NCBI RefSeq assembly: GCF_022811525.1
Contig: NZ_CP063982.1
Location: 1,426,001-1,490,000 of the forward strand
Direction: 5' to 3'
Origin: Orrella daihaiensis
Lineage (GTDB): Bacteria > Pseudomonadota > Gammaproteobacteria > Burkholderiales > Burkholderiaceae_B
Length of the DNA stretch: 64,000 nucleotides
Shown: positions 1 to 8,793 of the stretch, piece by piece
How positions within the stretch are numbered: the stretch's first letter is position 1
Layout: each line of letters starts with the position of its first letter
Translations under genes and position numbers: made by a program
The notes under the pieces: generated by a model
Databases searched by the model: none
What the model saw: only the letters and a program-made list of their open reading frames with translations
What the model was told of the DNA's origin: nothing

Positions 1-1455
1 CCGCCGTTAGATGAAATTCTGCATGCGCTCAGGGTCGTGGTGCCCGAGCACTGCATCTTGGCCAGAGACGAGCAAAAACGCCCCTACGAGTGTGATGGCC
101 TGTCGCTTTATCGGCAAATTCCGATGGTGGTGGTCCTACCTGAAAATGAATCCCAAGTGCAAGGGGTGTTGCGTGCGGCGCGGCGACTCAATGTGCCAGT
201 CGTCACCCGAGGTGCAGGCACTGGACTTTCAGGCGGTGCGATGCCCCATGCTCAGGGTATTTTGCTTGGTATGTCCAAATTCAATCGGATTAAGCATATT
301 GATCCGGTCGCAGCAACCGCAGTGGTCGAACCGGGGGTGCGTAACCTCGCGGTGTCTGAAGCGGTCGCTCATCTTGGGCTTTACTACGCGCCAGATCCGT
401 CAAGTCAAATTGCTTGTAGCATCGGCGGCAATATCGCCGAGAACTCGGGTGGTGTGCATTGTCTGAAGTATGGGTTAACCGTGCACAATGTATTAAAGGT
501 TCGCATGGTGACGCTGGACGGCGAGGTGGTGGAGCTCGGCAGTGAGGCGCCCGATGCGCCCGGGCCTGATCTGTTGTCGACATTTATCGGTTCAGAAGGC
601 ATGCTGGGTGTGGTGACCGAAGTGACCCTGCGCTTATTGCCAAAGCCTGCGCTCGCCAAGGTCATCATGGCTAGTTTTGATGATGTCGAGAAGGCGGGTC
701 AAGCTGTAGCGGCGGTGATTGCGGCCGGTATTATCCCTGCAGGTTTGGAGATGATGGATCAGCGCGCCACCGAGATGGTCGAGCCATTTGTCAAAGCAGG
801 GTACGACGTGAGTGCCAAAGCGATCTTGCTGTGTGAGTCAGATGGTACGGAAGTGGAAGTCGCAGAGGAAATTGCGCGTATGACCCGCGTGTTTGAGGGC
901 GTGGGTGCGACCCGTATTCAGGTGTCTGAGACTGAAAGTGAGCGCCTGTTGTTTTGGGCGGGCCGCAAAAACGCTTTCCCGGCAGCTGGTCGTGTCTCGC
1001 CTGATTACTACTGTATGGATGGCACGATACCGCGCAGACGTTTGTCCGACGTGCTGCAGGCGATCGAAACCATGCAGACCACCTTTGGATTGCGATGTGC
1101 CAATGTATTTCACGCAGGCGATGGCAATCTTCATCCCTTGATTCTGTTTGATTCGAATGACCCGGATGAGGTTGAGCGTGCCGAGAAATTTGGTGCTGCG
1201 ATTCTAGAGTTGTGCGTTCAAGTGGGTGGCACTATCACCGGGGAGCACGGCGTAGGGCTGGAAAAAATCAATCAAATGTGTGTTCAGTTCGAGCGCGATG
1301 AGCTCGACACGTTTTTCGGTGTCAAGCGAGCCTTTGACCCTGAGGGACTTCTGAACCCAGAGAAAGTGATTCCGACCCTGGCTCGCTGCGCCGAATACGG
1401 CAAGATGCATGTCCATGGCGGTAAGCTGCCGTTTGCTGATATTCCGAGGTTTTGA
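1..1455 (+). CDS. glcD: Glycolate oxidase subunit GlcD (5'-truncated by window)
   Basis: FAD-linked subunit of glycolate oxidase, which oxidises glycolate to glyoxylate at the membrane together with GlcE and GlcF. The frame is open from base 1, so 484 residues are visible and roughly the first 15 of a ~499-residue family protein lie upstream. The internal ATG at 37 is not the real start, because the residues before it already match the family. Visible signatures are the FAD-binding stretch RGAGTGLSGGA, a PDPSSQIACSIGGNIAENSG region, and C-terminal HAGDGNLHPLILFD and GEHGVGLEK motifs. It is followed directly by glcE, whose alternative TTG start overlaps the glcD stop. D-lactate dehydrogenase is a related alternative, but the adjacent E and F subunits favour glycolate oxidase. 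Confidence 0.95.
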   Translation, partial: PPLDEILHALRVVVPEHCILARDEQKRPYECDGLSLYRQIPMVVVLPENESQVQGVLRAARRLNVPVVTRGAGTGLSGGAMPHAQGILLGMSKFNRIKHIDPVAATAVVEPGVRNLAVSEAVAHLGLYYAPDPSSQIACSIGGNIAENSGGVHCLKYGLTVHNVLKVRMVTLDGEVVELGSEAPDAPGPDLLSTFIGSEGMLGVVTEVTLRLLPKPALAKVIMASFDDVEKAGQAVAAVIAAGIIPAGLEMMDQRATEMVEPFVKAGYDVSAKAILLCESDGTEVEVAEEIARMTRVFEGVGATRIQVSETESERLLFWAGRKNAFPAAGRVSPDYYCMDGTIPRRRLSDVLQAIETMQTTFGLRCANVFHAGDGNLHPLILFDSNDPDEVERAEKFGAAILELCVQVGGTITGEHGVGLEKINQMCVQFERDELDTFFGVKRAFDPEGLLNPEKVIPTLARCAEYGKMHVHGGKLPFADIPRF

Positions 1456-1457
1456 TA

Positions 1458-2558
1458 ATGGACTACGCGCTGTCTCAGTTGTGCGACCAGGTCATGACCG
1501 CTCGAGCAAACTTTCATGCGATAGAGATCGTTGGCGGGGGCACCAAGCGCTTCTACGGCAATCCAATGCCTGCTCAGGACAAGACGACGCGTCTTGAGAT
1601 GTCATCGATTTCAGGCATTTTGACCTACGAGCCTAGTGAGCTTGTGGTCACGGCCATGGCTGGAACGCCGCTTGCTGATATACAGGATATGCTTGCCCAG
1701 AAGGGGCAAATGCTTGCCTTTGATCCGCCATGTTTTGGTTCAGGCAGTACGATTGGTGGCGTCGTAGCAAGCGGATTATCGGGACCGTTGAGTTTTGGTT
1801 ATGGACCGCTGCGGCACTACGTTTTGGGTGCACACTTGCTCGATGCTCAGGGCCGGATTCTGAAGTTTGGCGGCGAAGTCATGAAAAACGTCGCAGGCTA
1901 TGACGTCTCGCGCTTGTTGACTGGCTCAATGGGTATGTTCGGTGTCATTGTTCAGGTATCCCTGAAAGTCCTGCCTTTGCCGATGTGCGACGCGACCTTG
2001 GTGTTCGACCTGACCGAGTCAGAATCGCTCGAACGGTGTGCACCCTTGCGTGCCAAAGCCATGCCAGTCAAGGCAGCAGCCTGGGTACCGAGTGGTATCG
2101 GGAAGCAAGGTCAACTAGCTATTCGGCTCTGTGGCGCGCAATCCGCTGTGGAGCAAGCAAAGCAATTGCTCGGTGGGCAGACGCTTGATCAAGCGCTTGC
2201 TACGCAATGGTGGCAAGATTTTAGAGATCAGACCACATCATTTTTTGATGGCCAACCCCTGTGGCGTCTTGCGGTGCGGGGACAAACACCAGCGCTAGAC
2301 CTGGGACCCACTGCGTTTGATCTGGCGGGAGAAGTGCGATGGATAAAAGGTGATCTGCAGGCACAAACGGTGCGGCAGGCTGCTCAAGCCGCTGGCGGGC
2401 ACGCAACCCTGTTTAGAAGTGGCGAAACGTTGCCTTTGCCGACTGATGGTGTGTTTCAGCCAATGGCACCATCAGCTCGCGTCATCACCGAGCGTCTGAA
2501 ACGAGAGTTCGATCCCAAGTCCATCTTTAACCCAGGGCGATTGGTCGCCGGCATTTGA
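1458..2558 (+). CDS. glcE: Glycolate oxidase subunit GlcE
   Basis: Second FAD-binding subunit of glycolate oxidase, 366 residues from the ATG at 1458. A TTG six bases upstream is in frame and overlaps the glcD stop, so it is a possible alternative start. Family features visible are IVGGGTKRFYG near the N-terminus, TAMAGTPLADIQ, the GGEVMKNVAGYDVSRL stretch and the C-terminal FDPKSIFNPGRL. The tight junctions with glcD (3 nt) and glcF (13 nt) indicate co-transcription and stoichiometric synthesis of the complex. Confidence 0.95.
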   Translation: MDYALSQLCDQVMTARANFHAIEIVGGGTKRFYGNPMPAQDKTTRLEMSSISGILTYEPSELVVTAMAGTPLADIQDMLAQKGQMLAFDPPCFGSGSTIGGVVASGLSGPLSFGYGPLRHYVLGAHLLDAQGRILKFGGEVMKNVAGYDVSRLLTGSMGMFGVIVQVSLKVLPLPMCDATLVFDLTESESLERCAPLRAKAMPVKAAAWVPSGIGKQGQLAIRLCGAQSAVEQAKQLLGGQTLDQALATQWWQDFRDQTTSFFDGQPLWRLAVRGQTPALDLGPTAFDLAGEVRWIKGDLQAQTVRQAAQAAGGHATLFRSGETLPLPTDGVFQPMAPSARVITERLKREFDPKSIFNPGRLVAGI

Positions 2559-2571
2559 AGGAAAGGCAGGC

Positions 2572-3801
2572 ATGCAGACGAAGTTGTTGCCCGACATTAA
2601 GGAAACGCCGCTAGGACAAGAAGCAGAGGAGATTTTGCGCCGGTGTGTGCACTGTGGGTTCTGTACGGCCACATGCCCGACCTATCAAGTGCTCGGCGAC
2701 GAGCTCGATAGTCCCAGAGGCCGTATTTATCTCATCAAGGAAATGCTCGAAGGCGCGGCAGTGACTGAGTCAACCCAGCTTCATCTTGATCGATGTCTGA
2801 CCTGCCGAAACTGTGAGACGACTTGCCCATCGGGGGTTGAGTATGGCAAGTTAATTGATATAGGGCGTCAGATCGTCGATGAACGCGTGCCACGCTCGAC
2901 GCCAGAAAAAATAAAGCGTGAGAGCCTGCGTCGTACTTTGAACGCCTCTTGGTTCGGTCATGCCTACAAGCTCGGACAATCAGTGCGTCAATGGCTACCG
3001 GAGTCGATTAAGCGCAAGGTGATTGCCAGGCAGTCCGCAGGCGTCATACCAGAGAACCGAGGACATGTCCGTCAGGTGATTATGCTCAAAGGCTGCGTGC
3101 AGCCCTCAATGATGCCTAACATCGACGCTGCGACAATCCGTATCCTGGATAAGTTGGGGATCGGTGCTCAAATTGTTCAGGAATCCGGCTGTTGTGGTGC
3201 CTTGAATTTCCACCTTGATGCGCAGGAGGCTGGCAGGGCCCAGATGAGGGCAAATATTGACGCCTGGTGGCCTTTATTGGCCAATGGTGAAGTCGAGGCA
3301 ATCGTGATGAATGCCTCGGGCTGTGGCGGCATGGTACGTGAATACGAACACCATCTGCGTCTGGATCCGGTTTATGCAGAAAAAGCCAAGCTAATCAGCG
3401 AACATGTCAAAGACATTGCCGAGTATCTTGCGCCACAGGCTCAGAGACTCAAGGAGTTGATCGAGGTTTCTCGCTTGCCGGCTAAGCCAGTGTTTCATCC
3501 ACCTTGCACCTTGCAGCATTGGCAGGGACTTCGCCCTCAAAGTGAAACGCTGCTGCGTGATATTGGTCTTGACTTGCAGCCGTTTGCAGAAACCCACCTT
3601 TGCTGCGGATCAGCAGGTGCCTATTCAGTTTTACAGCCTCAAATCTCGACTCAACTTCGCGATCGCAAGCTTGAGCACATTGACGCTGCCAATCCGGACG
3701 TGATTGTGTCTTCCAATATTGGCTGTATCGGGCATTTGCAGTCGGGGACAGACATGCCAGTCAAGCACTGGGTTGAGGTGATAGATGCCGCACTGCGCTA
3801 G
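2572..3801 (+). CDS. glcF: Glycolate oxidase iron-sulfur subunit GlcF
   Basis: Iron-sulfur subunit that passes electrons from GlcD/GlcE towards the quinone pool. The 409-residue protein has two ferredoxin-like 4Fe-4S motifs near the N-terminus, CVHCGFCTATCP and CLTCRNCETTCP. Two C-terminal cysteine-rich CCG-type domains follow (GCCGALNFH and CCGSAGAYS). Length and order match E. coli GlcF. It is the last gene of the glcDEF run. A hairpin 50 bases after its stop is better oriented for the opposing pntB, so the termination point of glcF itself is not clear. Confidence 0.95.
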   Translation: MQTKLLPDIKETPLGQEAEEILRRCVHCGFCTATCPTYQVLGDELDSPRGRIYLIKEMLEGAAVTESTQLHLDRCLTCRNCETTCPSGVEYGKLIDIGRQIVDERVPRSTPEKIKRESLRRTLNASWFGHAYKLGQSVRQWLPESIKRKVIARQSAGVIPENRGHVRQVIMLKGCVQPSMMPNIDAATIRILDKLGIGAQIVQESGCCGALNFHLDAQEAGRAQMRANIDAWWPLLANGEVEAIVMNASGCGGMVREYEHHLRLDPVYAEKAKLISEHVKDIAEYLAPQAQRLKELIEVSRLPAKPVFHPPCTLQHWQGLRPQSETLLRDIGLDLQPFAETHLCCGSAGAYSVLQPQISTQLRDRKLEHIDAANPDVIVSSNIGCIGHLQSGTDMPVKHWVEVIDAALR

Positions 3802-3852
3802 TGGGTTGGTGCACTCGTTGTTCAGTGCTTTTGCGCCTGAATCGTGACAAAA

Positions 3853-3881
3853 AACCCGCCACGTTAGTCGCGTGGCGGGTT
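3853..3881 (-). terminator. Intrinsic terminator of the pnt operon
   Basis: Perfect 11-bp stem (aacccgccacg pairing with cgtggcgggtt) with a 7-nt loop, lying between convergent glcF and pntB. Read on the minus strand it is followed by a TTTTTG run, the layout of an intrinsic terminator for pntB. On the plus strand no T-tract follows, so any effect on glcF would be weaker. Confidence 0.8.
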
Positions 3882-3920
3882 GTCAAAGACCTTGGTAAGG
3901 CCACTTTGGTATCTGTGTCT

Positions 3921-5357
3921 CTAAACGGCTTTGACCATGTCCTCAATGACTTTCTTGGCATCGCCAAACACCATCATGGTCTTGTCCATGTAGAAGAGCT
4001 CATTGTCTAGGCCGGCGTAACCTGCTGCCATCGAGCGCTTGTTCACGATGACGGTTTTTGCCTTGTAGGCTTCGAGGATGGGCATACCAGCGATTGGCGA
4101 TTTGGGATCATTCTTGGCCGCAGGGTTGACCACATCGTTGGCTCCTAGCACGAGCACCACGTCGGTTTGCCCAAATTCTCCGTTGATATCCTCCATCTCG
4201 AAGACTTGATCATACGGCACTTCGGCTTCCGCCAAAAGCACGTTCATATGACCAGGCATGCGACCGGCGACGGGATGAATCGCATACTTGACGGTCACGC
4301 CTTGCTCGGTGAGTTTCTCAGCGAGCTCTTTTAAGGCGTGCTGTGCGCGTGCGACAGCCAAGCCATAGCCCGGCACGATGACGACCGATTCCGCGTTAGA
4401 CATGATAAATGCAGCATCCTCAGCGCTACCTGAACGAACGTTGCGAGCACCCTGGGCCGCACTAGAGGCGCTGTCATCAGCACCACCACCAAAACCGCCA
4501 AGAATCACGTTGAAAAAGGAGCGATTCATGGCCTTGCACATGATGTAGGACAGGATGGCTCCCGACGAACCGACTAACGAACCGGCAATGATGAGCATTG
4601 AGTTATTCAACGAAAACCCAATACCAGCTGCTGCCCAGCCAGAGTAGCTGTTGAGCATTGATACCACCACAGGCATATCAGCGCCCCCAATCGGGATGAT
4701 GATAAGGACCCCCAAAATGAAGGCAATGATGGTCATGATGATGAATGGCGTCCAGGTTTCAGTCAGCATGAACCAGATGCCGCAGGCAATCATGATGATT
4801 GCCAGCACGAGGTTCAACATGTGTTGACCACCAAATACGACCGGAGCGCCCTGAAACAGCCGAAACTTGTATTTGCCCGAAAGCTTGCCAAATGCAATCA
4901 CTGAGCCTGAGAAGGTAATGGCACCTACGAAAGTACCGATAAAGAGTTCTAATCGGTTGCCCAAGGGGATCGCACCGTTTGCGTCGACGATGCCAAAAGC
5001 CTGGGGTTCAGCGACAATGGCCACAGCGATAGCAACCGCTGACAAGCCAATCATGCTGTGCATGAAGGCTACGAGCTCAGGCATTTTTGTCATCTCAACA
5101 CGCTTGGCCATGATGGTGCCAACTGTGCCGCCGATCACCAGGCCCAGAACCACCCAGCCCAGGCCCATCGCCGCACCTTCAGTGCCAGCCAGGCTAACAA
5201 TCAGAGCGCCTGTCGTGAAAATGGCAATGGCCATGCCTGCCATGCCGAACGTGTTACCGATGCGAGAGGTTGTTGGATGCGAAAGGCCTTTGAGGGCCTG
5301 AATGAAGCAAACCGAGGCAATCAGATAGAGCAGGGTGACAAGATTCATCGAGATCAT
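3921..5357 (-). CDS. pntB: NAD(P) transhydrogenase subunit beta PntB
   Basis: Beta subunit of the membrane-bound proton-translocating transhydrogenase, which uses the proton gradient to reduce NADP+ with NADH. The 478-residue protein has about eight or nine hydrophobic helices in the first 270 residues, then the soluble NADP(H)-binding domain III with VPGYGLAVARAQHALKEL, GRMPGHMNVLLAEAEVPYD and KRSMAAGYAGLDNELF. The start ATG at 5357 overlaps the pntAb stop (ATGA) and has GGGAG about 8 nt upstream. A second ATG three codons on is possible. Last gene of the pntAa-pntAb-pntB operon. Confidence 0.95.
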   Translation of the reverse strand: MISMNLVTLLYLIASVCFIQALKGLSHPTTSRIGNTFGMAGMAIAIFTTGALIVSLAGTEGAAMGLGWVVLGLVIGGTVGTIMAKRVEMTKMPELVAFMHSMIGLSAVAIAVAIVAEPQAFGIVDANGAIPLGNRLELFIGTFVGAITFSGSVIAFGKLSGKYKFRLFQGAPVVFGGQHMLNLVLAIIMIACGIWFMLTETWTPFIIMTIIAFILGVLIIIPIGGADMPVVVSMLNSYSGWAAAGIGFSLNNSMLIIAGSLVGSSGAILSYIMCKAMNRSFFNVILGGFGGGADDSASSAAQGARNVRSGSAEDAAFIMSNAESVVIVPGYGLAVARAQHALKELAEKLTEQGVTVKYAIHPVAGRMPGHMNVLLAEAEVPYDQVFEMEDINGEFGQTDVVLVLGANDVVNPAAKNDPKSPIAGMPILEAYKAKTVIVNKRSMAAGYAGLDNELFYMDKTMMVFGDAKKVIEDMVKAV

Positions 5358-5671
5358 GCTGCATCTCCCGATTTGGCAACCTTTTGTTTTTTCTTGAACA
5401 TCTCCAGCATCCGACGAGTGACTAAAAAGCCTCCAAAGACGTTGACCGCCGCCAGCGCAACGGCAAATACACCCATGAAACGAGCCAAAGAGCCTTCAGT
5501 CAAGGCGGCCGCCAACATGGCACCGACAATCACAATGGCTGAGATGGCATTGGTTACCGCCATCAAGGGGGTGTGCAGTGCTGGCGTGACATTCCAAACC
5601 ACGTGGTAGCCAACATAGACTGCGAGCACAAAGATGATGAGGTTGATAAGGGTAGGGCTAATAGCTTCCAT
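5354..5671 (-). CDS. pntAb: NAD(P) transhydrogenase subunit alpha part 2 PntAb
   Basis: Membrane part of the transhydrogenase alpha subunit, encoded as a separate 105-residue protein instead of being fused to the NAD-binding part as in E. coli. Three hydrophobic helices are visible: LINLIIFVLAVYVGYHVVW, an alanine-rich AISAIVIVGAMLAAAL, and FMGVFAVALAAVNVFGGFLV. A short basic tail (MFKKKQKVAKSG) follows. It starts 1 nt after the pntAa stop and overlaps pntB by 4 nt, so the three genes are translated as a coupled unit. Confidence 0.93.
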   Translation of the reverse strand: MEAISPTLINLIIFVLAVYVGYHVVWNVTPALHTPLMAVTNAISAIVIVGAMLAAALTEGSLARFMGVFAVALAAVNVFGGFLVTRRMLEMFKKKQKVAKSGDAA

Positions 5672-5672
5672 G

Positions 5673-6791
5673 TCAGTTTTTCCTCAGAACTTGGCCAGAT
5701 TCGCACACAAGGCAGGCTTGCACAATATCGTCCTCACGATTAATCGCCAGCTTGCCTTCGGCATCCACAATGAGTTTCAGGAAGTCGAGCAGGTTGCGTG
5801 CATACAGGGCAGACGCATCCGTGGGCACCATGCCTGGCAGGTTGGTCAGGCCAACCAGGACGACGCCGTTTTCTTCGACAACTTGCCCGGCAACAGATAG
5901 CGGGCAATTGCCGCCCCGTTCAACCGCGAGGTCGACAATGACACTTCCAGGCTTCATTCGATGAACGGTATCGGCACTCACGAGCTGTGGTGCTGGCCGC
6001 CCAGGAATTAATGCAGTCGTAATGACGATATCAGCCTGTTGGCAGCGTTGGGCCACCAGTTCAGCCTGACGGGCCATCCACGCAGGGGGCATCGGACGGG
6101 CATAGCCGCCAGAGCCTTCAGCGATTTCACGTTCTTCGTCAGTCTCAAATGGCACGTCAATAAATTTCGCCCCCAGTGACTCGACCTGCTCCTTAGCTGC
6201 TGGCCGCACGTCAGAGGCTTCGACAACAGCGCCAAGACGTTTGGCTGTGGCAATGGCCTGTAAGCCCGCTACCCCTGCGCCAAGCACCACTACCCTTGCC
6301 GCCTTCAGAGTACCCGCAGCGGTCATCATCATCGGGAAGAGACGCCCGTAGTGGTTGGCAGCAAGCATCACAGCCTTGTATCCAGCAAGGTTGGCTTGTG
6401 ATGACAGGACATCGAGACTTTGAGCCCGTGTGGTGCGGGGTGCAGCCTCAAGGGCAAAAGCGGTTAAGCCGGCAGCGGCCATGGCGGCCAGCCCTTCGTT
6501 GTCAAAGGGGTCTAGCATCCCTGCCAGCACGCTGCCAGATTTCATGTGTGTCAGTTCTGCGGCGCTTGGCGCGCGTACTTTGAGCACCGTTTCAGCCGAG
6601 AGTGCCGTTGCCGCATCGGTCAGTTCAGCGCCGGCCTCGGTATAGGCTTGGTCCTGAAAGCGAGCGAGCACACCCGCGTGGCGTTCAACTAGAACCTGGT
6701 GTCCTGCGGCGATCAGCTTTTTGGTGGTTTCCGGTGTGGCAGCGACCCTGGTTTCGCCATCGCGGGTCTCCTTGGGGATCCCGATGCGCAT
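5673..6791 (-). CDS. pntAa: NAD(P) transhydrogenase subunit alpha part 1 PntAa
   Basis: Soluble NAD(H)-binding domain I of the transhydrogenase, 372 residues. It opens with MRIGIPKETRDGETRVAATP, typical of the AlaDh/PNT family. The Rossmann motif VVLGAGVAGLQAIATAKRLGA and the NAD-site residues SDVRPAAKEQVESLGAKF follow. Alanine dehydrogenase shares this fold, but the adjacent pntAb and pntB settle the identity. It is the first gene of the operon and its start faces mnmA across a 72-bp gap. Confidence 0.95.
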   Translation of the reverse strand: MRIGIPKETRDGETRVAATPETTKKLIAAGHQVLVERHAGVLARFQDQAYTEAGAELTDAATALSAETVLKVRAPSAAELTHMKSGSVLAGMLDPFDNEGLAAMAAAGLTAFALEAAPRTTRAQSLDVLSSQANLAGYKAVMLAANHYGRLFPMMMTAAGTLKAARVVVLGAGVAGLQAIATAKRLGAVVEASDVRPAAKEQVESLGAKFIDVPFETDEEREIAEGSGGYARPMPPAWMARQAELVAQRCQQADIVITTALIPGRPAPQLVSADTVHRMKPGSVIVDLAVERGGNCPLSVAGQVVEENGVVLVGLTNLPGMVPTDASALYARNLLDFLKLIVDAEGKLAINREDDIVQACLVCESGQVLRKN

Positions 6792-6815
6792 CGAGCTTCT
6801 CCTATTGTTTCTTCG

Positions 6816-6832
6816 TTGTTTTATTAAAACAA
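6816..6832. promoter_or_regulatory. Inverted repeat in the pnt/mnmA divergent promoter region
   Basis: TTGTTTTA and TAAAACAA form perfect 8-bp arms around a single T, in the middle of the 72-bp AT-rich gap between divergent pntAa and mnmA. It could be an operator or simply promoter sequence. No matching copy was noticed elsewhere in the window. Confidence 0.35.
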
Positions 6833-6863
6833 TCGTTATACAACAGACCCGTACAATTAAGCC

Positions 6864-7982
6864 ATGAATAAATCAAACAAACTCGAGCCAAAACGCATCG
6901 TGGTTGGCATGTCTGGAGGAGTGGACTCCTCGGTGGCTGCCTGGCTCTTAAAGCAACAGGGTCATGAGGTCATCGGACTTTTCATGAAAAATTGGGAGGG
7001 TGACGATGATGATGAGTACTGTTCGTCTCGCCAAGACTGGCTTGATGCAGCGAGCGTGGCTGATCTGATCGGGGTTGATATTGAGGCAGTGAACTTCTCG
7101 GCCCAATACAAGGATAGGGTATTTGCTGAGTTTTTACGGGAATATCAGGCAGGACGCACGCCCAATCCTGATGTGTTGTGTAATGCCGAAATTAAATTCA
7201 AGGCATTTCTAGACCATGCCATGACGCTCGGCGCTGATCTGATTGCCACAGGCCATTATGCGCGCGTACGCCCGTCGCCAACCGTGCCCGGCGAGTTTGA
7301 ACTGCTCAAAGGACTGGACGCGACCAAGGATCAAAGTTATTTTTTGCATCGATTGAATCAGGCTCAACTCGCCAAGGCCTGTTTCCCTTTGGGCGAGCTA
7401 CCAAAGACTCGCGTGCGTGAGCTTGCGCATGATCTTGGGTTGCCCAATGCGGCAAAAAAAGACTCCACGGGTATTTGCTTTATCGGTGAGCGGCCATTTA
7501 GAGAGTTTTTAAACCGATACTTACCGACCGATCCGGGTCCGATGTTGACCGCCGATGGCATACTGATAGGGCAGCATCATGGTTTGGCCTTCTACACCTT
7601 GGGGCAGCGCAAAGGCCTGGGTATTGGGGGTGTCAAGCAATATCAAAACGCCGATGGTAGTGGTCCGACCTGGTATGTTGCAAAAAAGGACATGGCGAAC
7701 AACACACTTTACGTCGTGCCAGAGCATGATCACCCCTGGCTACAGTCGACGCACCTTTGTGCCGAGCAAGCGAGTTGGGTGGCGGGCAATGCCCCTGAGG
7801 TTGGGCGTATTTTTGGCGTGAAGACACGCTACCGGCAGGTCGACGCCGCAGCGTCTCTGGTTAAAACAGATCTCGACGGTTTCAGTCTGAAGTTCGAGTC
7901 TGCACAATGGGCCGTGACCCCTGGTCAGTCCGCTGTCGTCTATGACGGTGACGTTTGTCTAGGTGGTGGCATCATTGTGTAA
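6864..7982 (+). CDS. mnmA: tRNA-specific 2-thiouridylase MnmA
   Basis: Installs the 2-thio group on the wobble uridine (U34) of tRNAs for Lys, Glu and Gln, taking sulfur from a relay and activating the base with ATP. The 372-residue protein shows the PP-loop ATP-binding motif GMSGGVDSS near residue 15. The catalytic cysteines lie in NPDVLCNAEIKF and in DSTGICFIGERPF. The C-terminal region FYTLGQRKGLGIGG is also typical. The first ATG is used. The gene ends 7 bases before the convergent GST gene stops. Confidence 0.96.
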   Translation: MNKSNKLEPKRIVVGMSGGVDSSVAAWLLKQQGHEVIGLFMKNWEGDDDDEYCSSRQDWLDAASVADLIGVDIEAVNFSAQYKDRVFAEFLREYQAGRTPNPDVLCNAEIKFKAFLDHAMTLGADLIATGHYARVRPSPTVPGEFELLKGLDATKDQSYFLHRLNQAQLAKACFPLGELPKTRVRELAHDLGLPNAAKKDSTGICFIGERPFREFLNRYLPTDPGPMLTADGILIGQHHGLAFYTLGQRKGLGIGGVKQYQNADGSGPTWYVAKKDMANNTLYVVPEHDHPWLQSTHLCAEQASWVAGNAPEVGRIFGVKTRYRQVDAAASLVKTDLDGFSLKFESAQWAVTPGQSAVVYDGDVCLGGGIIV

Positions 7983-7989
7983 CCACCCT

Positions 7990-8601
7990 TTAAGTTTGCG
8001 GTGGCTGGGTATCTACAAACGATGGGCGGACAATCATCTTGTCGTGTAAGGCTGCCAGATTGGGATAAGACTCACGCCATTGAATCTCAGAAAATCTAAA
8101 GCTCAGATAGGCCAGTGCACAACCCACCGCAATATCAGCTAATGAGACGGCAGTGCCCCGGCAAAACGTCTGTTCGCCCAGTCCATTGCTCATCGCCTTT
8201 AGCGCAGCATTGATCTTGCCAAGTTGTCGGTCTATCCACGACTGGCTGATTTGTTCTGTGGGGCGCTGTCGCTCCTTAAATACTGTTACCGCGGCATCGA
8301 GCACACCATCGGCCAGTGCCTCCCAGCAGCGAACCGCTGCGCGTTCGCGCCCGGCTTGTGGAATGAGTCGGTTATAGGGCGACAGGGTGTCTAGGTATTC
8401 AACAATCACACGTGAGTCAAACAGCGCGCCACCGTCTTCCATGACCAGACACGGCACTTTACCCAATGGGTTAACTGTCTGAATATGGGTGTCAGGGCTC
8501 CAAACATCCTCGAGTTCAAATTGGCATTCAAGTTTTTTTTCAGCCATGACAACACGTACTTTGCGCACGTACGGGCTTGTAAGAGAACCAATCAGTTTCA
8601 T
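7990..8601 (-). CDS. Glutathione S-transferase family protein (YibF-like)
   Basis: A 203-residue two-domain GST. The thioredoxin-like N-terminal domain starts MKLIGSLTSPYVRKVRVV, in which the Ser/Tyr region of the glutathione site is visible. NPLGKVPCLVMEDGGALFDS is the glutathione-binding cis-Pro loop. The all-helical C-terminal domain contains EALADGVLDAAV and LADIAVGCALAYLSFRF. The sequence resembles E. coli YibF by eye, a GST-fold protein of uncertain substrate. It lies convergent to mnmA and divergent from purB. Nothing here shows a specific substrate. Confidence 0.85.
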   Translation of the reverse strand: MKLIGSLTSPYVRKVRVVMAEKKLECQFELEDVWSPDTHIQTVNPLGKVPCLVMEDGGALFDSRVIVEYLDTLSPYNRLIPQAGRERAAVRCWEALADGVLDAAVTVFKERQRPTEQISQSWIDRQLGKINAALKAMSNGLGEQTFCRGTAVSLADIAVGCALAYLSFRFSEIQWRESYPNLAALHDKMIVRPSFVDTQPPQT

Positions 8602-8683
8602 AATTCGGTGCTTCTATGCAATTCCAGCAAAACGGATCAAATTTGTTTTCAAGTCCATGCATTACGGAGCTGATCCAACATCG

Positions 8684-8713
8684 TTGAATAATTCGACGCA
8701 TTGAGTTTATAGC
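8684..8713 (+). promoter_or_regulatory. Candidate sigma70 promoter for purB
   Basis: TTGAAT and TATAGC separated by 18 bases, about 80 bp before the purB start in the gap between divergent GST and purB. The match is moderate, and other AT-rich hexamers closer to purB are possible. Confidence 0.3.
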
Positions 8714-8793
8714 CACATGGAATGCGTAGAGCGAAAATACTGGGTGCTACACTCATCTACCTTCAAACTGTCGTTTTTTTACAAATATAGATC

